Source: Morchella semilibera (Eukaryota; Ascomycota; Pezizomycetes; Pezizales; Morchellaceae). Taken from it: 64,000 nt of DNA. A program made the position numbers and the translations under genes. The first letter of the stretch is position 1, and every line of letters begins with the position of its first letter. A model generated the notes under the pieces. That model saw nothing but the letters and a program-made list of their open reading frames with translations, was not told the origin of the DNA and ran no database searches. Below are positions 44,201 to 55,370 of this stretch, in pieces. Where the stretch lies: contig WBVU01000011.1 of the NCBI GenBank assembly GCA_009192285.1, positions 1,856,668 through 1,920,667 of the forward strand, read 5' to 3'.

Positions 44201-46773
44201 CCTTCTTGGATCCACCCACCTAACAAGGACAGCGGAAGTAACGAGTGACAATCTGTGAAGGAAATCTCAACCGCCTGTTTGGTACTATAGAATGCGTATA
44301 TATATATCAACGTGTTGTTTAGTAAGTAGCATTTCTATGTATGGGCTAGTAAGGAGATATAAGGAGGGCTCGGGATAAACTTGTTCCGTACAAGAATCCT
44401 CCGGGACTCCTCCCGCCGGCTCGCCTAGAACCTCGGTTCCAGAACGGCTGGCTGGATCTAGGACAGCAAAATAATGGCTCATTATTGTTCACCAAAGTGT
44501 ATACTACCCCCTTTACTGGCAGATCAGTTCGAAAAGTGGTTAACCTAGATGCAAGTATTAATTTCAGCGTGAAATGAGTGAAGGTAGATCGATTGTATTG
44601 CATCGATAAAAGTACAAGTCGAACCTAATTAGGTAAGAATTACCACAGTTGGGCTGTTCCATGCGGGGGGTATAGCTTTGTATGTTGCAAAGAGAAGTTC
44701 AAATTAGATCATGTCGTAAGGAGCGGTAAACATCATCTTTTCTCCCATTTTTGTACCCCACACGGCCCCTCATTATAGCTCAAAAGCGCCGACCTCGTCC
44801 AAGTTGATATCTGCAATAATCGTCTTTCTAATCATTGTCTGGGGCATATCCCTCTCATTCTTTACAATTAAGGTTTCATTATCGACTACATACGTGTATG
44901 GTACATGTATACGTGTGTGTTAAAATTATGTATGGACTCTATCAATAGAATAGAGTGCTCTGTGTTATCAAGGATACATCAATTGTCGTCAAACAAGACC
45001 TATAAGAAGTACATGCAGGTAAGTGCGCGAGATGAGATCGTGAAGATTGAATTCAGCCTATAATTGTGTAGCTCCCGCTCGGATTCATGATACGAGTATA
45101 CAAGTATACATGTGCACATATGTACATGTACTACCTCCCAGCGCGTAGATTACATGTACTCTACATGCAGTTGACATGTCTTATTAAATCCCTCTGCAAT
45201 GGTTGTTGGGTCATTGCCGCATACCATCTATCTCTAGGCTAATACAGGGCATTTTACTAATGCTTCTAATTAATATCAAACACTCAAAGTTCTCCAATCG
45301 CCTGCTTCACCCTTCCTTTGGGATATATCTTCCGCTGTTCGTGCACAATGTGCTATCTGGCCAGTACATGTAAGTTCAGGTTTCGAGGGGACCGGTTAAC
45401 CACGCACAACTTTGATTATGTACATTACATATATATGTATGTAGGTACTCTTACAACAGGTACTGCAAAGTTTGGATTCCCATGTAGTGGTTAATAGTTA
45501 CGGTTTTAGGACTTGTCATATGAAAACAATCCGGTCGTTCAGAGTACGAGTCGCTGCAGCTTACCGCGTTACCTGCATATTGAGTATAAAGCTTAATTAA
45601 GTCCTTGTAAATTCACAACAGGCTAATAAAAAATAAAAATAAAAAAGTGGGGTAGCCTGGTTCTACTCAATAAAACGTGTTTTTTCCCCATCGATCTTCC
45701 TTTAACCAATCCATGCCATGTGCATGAGGGGAATATTAATGCATGAGAGGAAAACAAGCGATGATGCAGCTGCATTGCTTGGACGGAGATCCGGAGGCTG
45801 GAGATGACCCGAGGGTGGATGGGATGAACCTTCGATCCCCACAAACTAACGTTATAACAGAGCCCAGAATATCAAGGGGCTTCTTATGTAATTTCCACGG
45901 GTTAATATTGTGTAGGGTCCTAATTTTCGCTTAACTGTACTTACATGTATGTACGCGTGTGGGATATTCTGGCCCATCTACTTACATACTTCACCTACAT
46001 CATGTTGATACCTCTGGGTTGGTCTAGTGATTGGTCAGTACGAACAATTATCATGTCTATACCAGTCGCTGATCTTATCTATGCTACAAAAATTTGCATA
46101 TTATACTAAAAAAAAATACAAGTATACAGCTGTCAATAATATGCAGAGCCTGATCAGAACTAAAAAATTGAAAAAAACATAATGTTGATGCCTGGCTGAA
46201 GAAATCAACACTGGTCTAAGGACCAGGTCCAAAAATGGATAAATTGATCGATAAGGTGATTACATGTATTCTTGGTGTGACTTGGTATGGAAACTTCCGT
46301 GACTGATGAGACTGATAAAAGCTAGCTGCAGACATTCACATATGTAGGTACACGTAGAGTATAAGGCCCCAGCTAAAGGCCTTAATGACTCTGTATCGTA
46401 TGCATAGGAAATTCCAATAGGAGGTTTCTTTGCAAAGTCCAGAATTTGTCCTTAAAATTGTTTTTCTTTCTTTTCTTCGAGTTCCTGATAGTTTGCAGGT
46501 TGTGGTGCACTAGGTGGGAGCTTCCACGGTAGGGTTGTACCAAGGAAACTCCTTTGATTCTTAAGCCTAGGAAAACTGTTTTATGCGTCAATACAGTTGC
46601 CTGATTTAATGGGATTGCCGACGCGACGATCGATCACCTCAACTCTTTTTAAGTGAATATCCATTTAGCCTCTTTTAACTCTAATATCCCCTCTGGTAGC
46701 GGTGTAAGGCCGTGCTTTCACATGTCTGTAAATATTATTCCAGATTTTGAAAGTGGCTCGCAATTGACAATCA

Positions 46774-46948
46774 TACAGTATGAAAAAATGGGGTGAAATC
46801 ACTACCATAGGACTACGGAATTTAATGACAAATACCGAATTAAACCGGCATTAGAGGAAGTGTACTGTACAAATACCGTATTCTTACCGCATTTCTAGCG
46901 TATCAACGGGAATACCGTAGTGATCCCGCCCCTCTTTTTGGTACTGTA
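46774..46948 (+). mobile_element. TA-CAGT MITE, full copy 2
   Basis: A 171-bp element (46776-46946) with TA on both sides, CAGT/ACTG ends and ~32-bp terminal inverted repeats. It is the same length and orientation as, and about 94% identical to, the copy at 33274-33448. It has no coding capacity, so it would need transposase from elsewhere. Confidence 0.88.
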
Positions 46949-47969
46949 GTAAGCTCTGGTGTGCTACAAGTACATGTACTTAATGTATGTGTTTTTAAAA
47001 CATGTATCGAGATGTAGCTTGAGATTACCTGTAGTTATTAGGCATGGGTTGGCTGGGACAGGTAACGGCTGACAGTCCATACATAGACTACGGGTGTTGG
47101 GATAAGTCTGGCGACACTGGCCGTAGTTGCAACATGAATGCTAACGGCCGGCTAGGAACTCTTAATAAATGTACTCTATATGGTATTGCAATGGTGCCCT
47201 GGCATTTAGGTACTAACGTCATATGAAAGAACAGTTGTGGCAAAATTGTGGACACCCAGTACTACTACATGTATCGAATTCTTACTTTTATTGTTCAAAC
47301 CCCTAGTATCAGCTTGCTTTGATATTATTCCCCCTATTAATACTATCGGTGTACCAGCAAAAACATTGCTATCAGTCACATCATGTGTAGAGTAATGCAT
47401 GCACTCCGGAGTACTGGCTTTGGGACAGGGATGCATCCCAGGTCGATGATGGCGGGGCCCTTTTCTCTTCGGCATCTACTCAACTAGGGTAGTAGTAGTA
47501 CCAGGCACCAGATAGGACTCGATGGCTACCCTATCCCCAGAAAACCCCTCGACACCATCATTGTGGTTAAAAGGAGGCCGGTTAAAATATTTGTGTTCTC
47601 CCCCGCATTCCGCAGGGATTCCATGCGTTAGGACAGGGGAAGCAAGTTCATGGCAATTGTGGAGTGTGCATGAATAAATTAATCGGTGCCCCAATAGTCC
47701 CCGCACCATTTACGCTTTCGCTAAACTCGATTTGATATTTACCAGAGAGAAAAGCCCTGCAGGAGGAGCAGGGTGGTGTAAGTGTTACGCAGGTAAACCG
47801 TTACATTTCGGCGGTTCATTGTACCTGGACACATATATATCCATACCCTTTTTTCTCCTTTTACGCTATATATCGAGCATCTTGTCGCATTTTGGCCTCC
47901 ATCTTTCGGAAAACACCCTCACTGTATTACTATTACCCTCTTTACTCAAAATTGACTACAACCGCCAAA

Positions 47970-50718
47970 ATGAAGAGAGCTGCCTCGAAAGATAAAGAGA
48001 AGGAAAAGGGTGAAAAGGAAAAGGATGAGAGCGTTGAAGATGAGGGTCCAGCGTATATATACACCCAGCTATTTCTTTCCTTTGGGGTTTCGAACTATCT
48101 GCCGAGACTAATACAAATGTTTATAGATGTCAGTCCTGCCGAAAGAAGAAAGCTAGATGTTCACGAGAGCAACCATGCTCCCACTGTGCTCGCATGAGTC
48201 TGTCTCTCTGGCATCAACTTATTCCTTCACGGAGAATCTAATAGTACTAACCGGCTGGATGTACTCCGATAACAGATATCGAATGCCAATATGATGAGTC
48301 GCGATCACGACCGGGGGTAAAAGCCGGTGTGATTGAGTCGTTAAGTCAACGCCTCGACACCCTAGAGAAGATGTTCATTGGCCAAACACTTGTAACGCGC
48401 CAACTTCTTTCTGCGATTCGGGAGCTCAATCCAAATCTAGGAACTAAGTCACCCAGAAACCTTACGCATTTATCAGATTGTGGATCTCCTTCAAAGCCAT
48501 TGGATTTACTTACTACTGAAATAGCTGGTTTGAAAAGGGAATTATTACAAGCGTCATCTCCTCCAACTCCAGCTGGTAGCAGCGGTTCTGTAAAAAGACA
48601 ACGTCTGAACAACCACCAGGACGTCTCCCCTCGATCATATCAACAACCACCAGAGTCAGTGCTAGAGCCTACCCAACAGCGACGACCAACGATTGTTGAT
48701 CTCCTTGACTGCGAAGATTCTTCACTTCCGCCTGCTGATTTGGTGGACATTTTGGTGCACCTTTATTTTGAATTAATCCATCCATGGATCCCAATCCTGC
48801 ACAAAACTTCCTTTTTACGGCGCCTTGAGTCGATAACTACGCGACCGGCACTCTCCACGATCCTCCATGCTATTGTGGCGGCGACTGTCCGGTTCTCGGC
48901 GGATAAGCGACTAGAGCGAAAAGAGGTCAGAGATCGATATTTTAAGATATCGAGACAGACAGTAATTTTGAAAAGCATGGAAATGTTTTCTGTTGAGAAT
49001 TTGCAAGCACTTGTGATTATCGCTTTTGATACCGTGAGTCCTTACCAATCCCAGTTGCTCTTGGGTGAATTAATTTTACTAAATTCCATAGATTGGCTCC
49101 GGACGAGGTCCGAAGTCATGGGCTATAGTGGATTCTATGACGAGAACGGTAGAACATCTACAGCTCAGCTTCGAAGATGATGCAGAAGGAACCACAGAAA
49201 ACCGCTCAGCGCACCGACTGATCAATAGGATGAACTTCCTCAAACCCTCAAAAACCTGGACTGAAGGTGAAGAACGAAGGAGGGTGTTCTGGAACGTTTT
49301 TCTCCTCGACAGATTTTGTTCGGTTGCGACTGGGTATGCTCCTAATATATATTCGAATAATCTAGCTAGTTTATAGAACTAATGAGACATTGACACCTAG
49401 GTGGAATACTTCACTCACGAGCGCTGACGTACGCCGACGTCTCCCCTGTGAAGGCGCCATATGGGAAGCTGAAAAGCCTGTCCGAACTCGTTATTTTGGT
49501 ATATCAGATAACTCCGGCACACAAAATATACGACGACAAAATGGAGGGGCGCCACTTATCAATGACCCTTTTTCTAATGAGTCAACTAACGACTCTAACG
49601 GATTTTACTCTGATGAAGTAGTCAATCTTGGCGGATTTTCTTATTGCATTGAAGCTACTGAGTTACTTAGTCAAGTCACCAGATTCTTTCTGCAGCAGGC
49701 AGTAGATCTTAGAGTTCCTGAGGAGGTACAGCAGTGGCTGATGCGCTTTAAGGAATTAGATTTACGGCTGGTTAGATGGAAGTTGTTTTTACCTCCACAG
49801 TGGAGAGAAGCAACTGTTGTTAATGGGAAAATGGATCCCAATCTCACATTAGCACATATCACTCACAACACCTCTGTCATTTTACTACATCAAGGAATTG
49901 CCTACCCCTCGATGCAGTGGCAAACACTTTCTATAAAGCTACCATCTTCAAGTTCGGCAGATACGTGTTTATCTGCTGCCATTGAGATCACAACCATTAC
50001 ACAGCAGTACCTAATCCACAATACCGGGTTGACCAACCCCCAGTTTGCGTTCTGTTTATTTGTCTCCGGCCGAGTGCTGTTAGGTTGGTTTATTCAGCTC
50101 TCCAACGCGGATTCGTCTAACAAAGCTTAAATTGTAGCACATGCTTCATTCTACAACACTGAGCTCCGACCTGAATTCGTCACTCTAGTCAAAGCGCTGT
50201 TTGACATCTCCAAGCGCTGGCGTGGTCTTTACGCAGACCATGACAATGCCTATAACCTTCCAGCGGGCTTTGCTCAGCGTCTGCTACAAGCCCAAGCACA
50301 AAGCGACCCAAAGAACACCCTGTTCAACGATTCTACTGCCACTGGGTCAGTAGATATTTCCAAACCAGCATACTCTGATCATTTCGACTCAGATGAATTC
50401 CTTCAAATGACCGGTAAAGGTATGAACGAAAAGAATGGGCACCGCATGGAGCTAGAGCCGCTAGAGCTCGCAAGCCCACCCATGCCATTATCTTTTCAGG
50501 CATCTGTGAGCCATGTGGGCAACGTCAACCATTCCTACGGTGATAGTCTCGAACAGCAAGGTGAACACCAGCATTTTGATAGTGGATATAACGGGGTTAT
50601 TGATCACTCAGACGGTGGTATCTTCACGGTAGAGCAACTGGCAGAGTTCTCAAACCTGTTTGCAGATCCTCAGTTCGCTGGATTTGACAGAGTCCTTACG
50701 TATGGCGGAGGGATGTAA
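47970..50718 (+). CDS. Zn2Cys6 transcription factor with fungal-specific regulatory domain
   Basis: Nuclear DNA-binding regulator. Six exons, 47970-48052, 48127-48197, 48276-49033, 49092-49333, 49401-50083 and 50138-50718, give 805 aa. A lysine-rich N-terminus (residues 1-25) is followed by a binuclear zinc cluster CX2CX6CX5CX2CX6C with Cys at 29, 32, 39, 45, 48 and 55, built from three exons (the last Cys lies in exon 3). A linker DESRSRPG and a coiled coil (SLSQRLDTLEKMF) follow. Residues about 195-480 form the fungal-specific transcription factor domain (LVDILVHLYFELIHPWIPILH, RRRVFWNVFLLDRFCSVATG). The acidic, Gln/Ser-rich C-terminus is a likely activation region. It ends 284 bp from the convergent GH88 gene, so the pair may form a regulator-enzyme unit; that is inference. 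Target sugar is unknown. Confidence 0.92.
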
Positions 50719-51002
50719 ATGGAGTAACTTCATAACTGTAGGCTTCTATTAGCTTTATTAATTGTTAATCATTGGTTTTATTGGCAAAAGCAAGGGAATT
50801 ATTCATTTTAGTGTCCTGAGGCTCACTGTTTTTCGTAAACTGAGGCGTCATCTCATCTATAATACTTTACATGTTTCCGTACTGTTTTTTGAGGGGTAAG
50901 AGAGGTTATTTGAAGGGGATCAGGTATTCGGATATCTACTGGGTGATAGGTTGGGAATTGGGGCACAAAAATGAAATAATACAGTATATCGTCCATCGAG
51001 TT
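50719..51002. other. Shared 3' region of convergent genes
   Basis: A 284-bp spacer between the stops of the Zn2Cys6 gene and the GH88 gene. It is AT-rich and probably carries both polyadenylation regions. Confidence 0.5.
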
Positions 51003-52564
51003 CTATCCTAAAAGTCCCAATGATAACAACTTATTTCCCACCTGTAAGAAGAAATAATCCGCGTAAACAAGCCCATGGTCAGCCCACCTCCTAGGGGCGT
51101 ATTCGTAGTTATTGATGGTGGCGTTTTTTAAGATGGTGTCGAAACCCCCCATGTCAACTCTACCATCCTTCAAAAAATTGGCACGAGGAGACAACGACAT
51201 CTTCAGTACTGAATTTATAATCTTTTTCGCAGCACATAGCCATTCGGCTCCTTCGAGTGGCCCGGAACAGTGTTTATAGATCTCGAGGACACCTGAAACA
51301 AATATCATCGCAGCAGATGTGTCACGATAAGTTGGACGGGGCGCATCAAAATCCCTTATATATTATCATCCCAAAGTCAGCAATTACAGCACCTAGACAG
51401 CGGTATCGAAGAAAGATCATGAAGAGAACTTACCAATGAGGGACACCGTCTGCCGGAAGCCTGGACAAGAAATATCGCGCTAACTTTTTCGAGGCATCCA
51501 AGAATTCCTTCCGCTTTGTCCATCCGTACACCTGAGCAAATCCAAGAACTCCCCATGCCTGTCCTCGACTCCAAGTGCTATCGTCCCAATACCCCTGATT
51601 TGTGAATTTATCCTTTACTGCCCCACTATATTGATCGAAGTTGACAACATGAACTGTAGACCAGTCCTTCCGGATGTGATGCTTTAATGTTGTTGAGGCG
51701 TGGGTGGTTGCGATATTGGCTAGACGTGAGTCTCCGGTTTTCGATGATACATAGAAGAGCAAGTCGAGGTCTTTCTAGTCAGTAAGACTACACGAAATTT
51801 GTTAGATCATGGAAACTCACTCAACATGTTATCTATAATGACCAGATAGTCTTTTGATGGGTCTTCAAACCGATATCTCTTGGTTCTGCACACATCCCAA
51901 CTCCTGATAGCCCCCACCCTTTCATCATATCTACTGGCCAGACTTTCTGCGGCTGTCACAAGCGTTTTGAAACTTCTTTTGTTCCCAGTCAACTCGTAAT
52001 CCTTTTGGAATGACGGTTGTATCATAAACCCAAGATCATGAGTGTCGGTCCGTTTTGCCTGAGCGTGTAAATTTTCTGACCACCAACGGCCTGCATATAG
52101 AAGCTTTGCTCTATGGAGTTTGTCTTGGGGGAAACTCTTCGGGTAGAGCTCAGCTCTTTCCAGTAAGAGATAGAGGCTTCCGGGGAAGAATCCAGAGGTC
52201 CAAAAATCAACGCCAGTATTCGAATATGTTGTCCCGTTTGGGGGTTGTGTGTACTCTGGCGCTGATTCTGGCGGGTTGTTCTAAAAAAAATAGTTCAACA
52301 TTGGTCTTAGGATTTAGGTTAAGGCACGAGAGTTACCTGCCATAATGCCTCTGTGGCTATCCCCCAAATCTTTGCCACCACGTTTTCGGAGAATAACTCT
52401 GGAAGAAGGTCCTCCTGGTATTGAGTCCAAAAGGGCGAATTGTCTACATCGTTTGGAACTGCCTCAGAACGGAGTGAATCTTTTCGACTCTTTGTATCTT
52501 CCCCGGCAGCGGAAACACTAGAGGGGGGTGTCTCAGAGAGCTGAGAAAGATTTTCCTCCATCAT
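51003..52564 (-). CDS. GH88 unsaturated glucuronyl / rhamnogalacturonyl hydrolase
   Basis: Removes the unsaturated uronic acid left at oligosaccharide ends by polysaccharide lyases, a late step in pectin (RG-I) or similar degradation. Exons: 52337-52564, 51821-52280, 51434-51770 and 51003-51354, giving 458 aa. The alpha/alpha-barrel motifs are visible: GVDFWTSGFFPGSLYLL, TDTHDLGFMI with the catalytic Asp (about 158), a candidate second Asp near 101, WSRGQAWGVLGFAQVY, WDFDAP, DTSAAMIFVSGVLE and YADYFFLQ. Intron 2 uses the acceptor GAAAG rather than the TAG 4 nt upstream; only this restores NMLNLDLLFY. The N-terminus is polar and has no signal peptide, so the enzyme is probably cytosolic, acting on imported oligosaccharides. 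It lies head-to-tail opposite the Zn2Cys6 gene. Confidence 0.92.
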
Positions 52565-54335
52565 TGTTGAGATAGGCGTTTGGAGGGGAGATTGAATGTC
52601 GACTAGTTTTTGATATACAGTGTCAATCTTAAGCCTCTCCTACTCCTTTATTGCAAAAACACTGAAAGCCTTTGAGGTTACATACTTGAATCACGAGTCA
52701 CCCTTTCGGATATTGCCTATTATCGGATTGTATCAGTATATTATGTCTCGGTATAGCAGCTGATTAGAAGCGGGAGATTACTTGCCAATTGATTGGGGAT
52801 ACACACTTCCATTGTATTAGAGAATGGCATCTTCTCCATGGTAGCCTTAGATTTCCTTTGCAATCCTCCGTTGTTCATTGTTTCCTTGGGTTTTTTTCTT
52901 TCTTTCTTGTCAGACCGTATGATACAAAAAGTAAATAAAAGTGTCTCTCGAAATATTTAACCAAGAATCCAGGAACCGGAGCGGAAGAAGATATATGCGG
53001 ATTAACTCGAGGCTAAAAAAAAAAAATAGAACATCAAAGATAACAGTAAACAAATCTATTATTGAAAGTAGGTAAAGACTATATCTCTGTATCTCCTCTC
53101 ATTTCCCACGAGCGGAGACCATCCGGGCTTCTCCCCCTCGATAGCCCGAACCTATCCGGAGCATCTCTCGGACCTCCTCCGAAGCCTATTACATAAGCAA
53201 CCATTCTTTTGTGTGTGTGTGGGGGGGGGGGTGTTCGATAATGACCCCCCTCATCTTGCACCTTTCCTATCGGGTGATTTTAATCTAGATGGTATGTTGA
53301 TAGATGTATTGTCTAGAGATTTGGGAAGCTGAGATGAGCGTGGGGTGGGTGAAAAGTTCTACCCACCGAGATAATCAACATTACTAGATCAACTTTAAGC
53401 ATATATAGCTCATCTGCTCCGCCATATAGAGCTTAAGCTTATCTAGCGCATCCTCGTTATCTTCTTCCCTACCCTACTCAATCAATCAATTGCATCTTAA
53501 TGAAGTAAACAAAAAAAAACAAAAATCAATTGCATCAGCAAACCAGAACCTGAATCGAGTGATAGTTCATGATTCACGTCTCTGGTGATTTCACCCCCAC
53601 GTCTGGAAGTAATAATGACTCTCCGGCTACTAGAACATGAACTTATTTCTTTAAAGTAAGGAGACGCAGCGCTGATTGTTCCGGGTTATCGGCCCGGGCC
53701 GAGCAATACTATAGCTTTCCTCATCTCCTTGGGACGTATCGTGTAAATTTAGACAAAATAATATGAGCCAGATTGAGCAAAAAAGATCTACAATATTACT
53801 TAAAATTGAAGATTCATCCAGTACCGACACGGGTCTAAACACTTTGGAGAAAGAAGAATTTCCCGAAAACAATGGCTGTACCCAACTCCCAATACAAATT
53901 CATTCCACACCCATAGTGTGGGAGTAATCCCATACTTTCCTCCGCTGCCCGTTCTTCCCCAGTATGTTTGGGTTTCATTCATACAACTGGGGCTTCATCT
54001 TTCTTGATTCATTATGAGCAAAACATATATTTCGTAAATACATGGCTTCTATACCCCCATAACAGCGATATATATCACTACCCACAATTAACAGATGTAC
54101 AAATTCGCTTAAAAACAGAAATCTATTCTATTACACGAACGGTAGAAATGACCGTTACCCGTTCAGTATCTCTCGTAGTAAAAATCTAACCTCCTAATTA
54201 TCCCATTCATATATACGTGCACCTAGACTCCGAAGTTGTCACTACTCGTTCATAAACAGGGTACGATATCAAAACCCAAAGCGACCGTCGAGTGCACTGT
54301 CGCGTTGATGATTGAATTTAGGAAACCTATAATTT
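52565..54335. other. Promoter of GH88 and intergenic region
   Basis: Includes CCGGAG half-sites near 52976 and 53157, a (GT)n-G11 tract (about 53211-53232) and no supported gene. Confidence 0.5.
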
Positions 54336-55370
54336 CAGAGCACATCGGCAGTTCCCACGACTGGCCACGATTTCCCGGTAAGAGAATATAAATATATGGT
54401 CGTATAAAAACCTTGTGCAAGAGTCTGTGCCTCATGATCTATCACTCGTTTCCAACCAGGAGTAATGAAGCAACTATATTTGCTCATCCCATTTTCATAA
54501 GATCGCCAGTCATCTAGTAGAAATCCGGCATGGAAGGTTGATAACAAAGACCCGCCCGCATAGCACAATGAGTATGAAGGGCAGCGGCTAGGGGCAGTGC
54601 CGTTTCCTGCCTGTATAAATGTTGCCTCCGCACACCGTTAATAGGTCCTCCACGACACGAACTTTCCTTCGAGAGTATGACTAGTGAAGAGCAAAATCTT
54701 TGGTGATGAAAAATTCACAATGTAAGGCCCAATTTATCCCACGCAGTGATGCCGAAATCATGGACAAAGTTTAGAGCTTCTATCAGCCCCGTCCCATAAA
54801 GCCAAGGGTAATAGGCCCACATACTGTTGGGCTTTAAGTTGGGGCGTTTTCGATTTGCGAGAGCATGGTAATCCAAGGCGAGCTAAATTTCACTTAAGTT
54901 GTTTAAATCTCCTAGATTTGGTAATCGTGCCGCCAGGGGTCCCAGTAACGCTCCTGGCCAGCCAAGGATTCGTGCACAGGTGCCGCCCTCTGACGGCAGT
55001 CATCGGGTCGAGCATGGCCTGAGTGCGGAAAAATATGATCGGTTTAATAGCTTTGCAACCGACATATCCTTTGCGGATTCATGAGCCCAGAGAATACCGG
55101 CTTGATTGGCCATCCACTCCAACCCAAGTTTCCAAAGTTTTCGATGGAAGCGCTTTAGTGAAACTACACCGGCATAGCGGAGTTCGTATGCCGCTGCCAG
55201 CGCTTCTTCTCACTGAGTATTCTCAGATTTGTCTCCAGATCCCATCTCAGTGAGGCATTGGCAGGTGAAGACTTGCCGTCTCTATTGATCCGGTAGTGCT
55301 GAATATCCTCATGCGAATAAACGCCGAAATGTTCGCGGAAATCTATCAGGATGGTTTCACCGGTGCCTTG
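54336..55370 (-). pseudogene. Decayed gene of unrecognised family
   Basis: On the minus strand, protein-like text is spread over several frames. In order from the 5' side it reads ETILIDFREHFGVYSHED and DGKSSPANASLRWDLETNL. It continues with EALAAAYELRYAGVVSLKR, KLGLEWMANQAGILWAHESA, PNSMWAYYPWLYGTGLIEAL and then NFVHDFGITAWD. The last parts are CYAGGSLLSTFHAGFLLDDW and HEAQTLAQGFYTTIYLYSL. At least three in-frame stops (TGA or TAG/TAA) and at least two frame changes separate these, and no intron signals explain them. Several stops could be CAA/CAG or CGA after C-to-T change. I do not recognise the family. The text is helix-rich with paired Trp/Tyr blocks, as in alpha-toroid enzymes, but that is a guess. 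Flanking 55.4-56.4 kb may hold further fragments. Confidence 0.5.

Larger units (their letters stand above)
41005..47969. other. 7-kb gene desert
   Basis: No gene is recognised on either strand; frames are under 100 aa and motif-free. Contents: the rhamnosidase promoter with a palindromic CGG site (41266-41284), a CTT microsatellite (about 41378-41398), many TACATGTA-type octamers (43202-43216, 45105-45170, 46262), one young TA-CAGT element (46774-46948), and a pyrimidine-rich leader before the transcription factor gene. Frames at 47206-47709 (-) look faintly protein-like but have no recognisable motif. Confidence 0.6.

Noticed and set aside
47206-47709. Two adjoining minus-strand frames of 77-89 aa
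   Set aside because: They read faintly like protein, but no motif, splice model or family could be supported.
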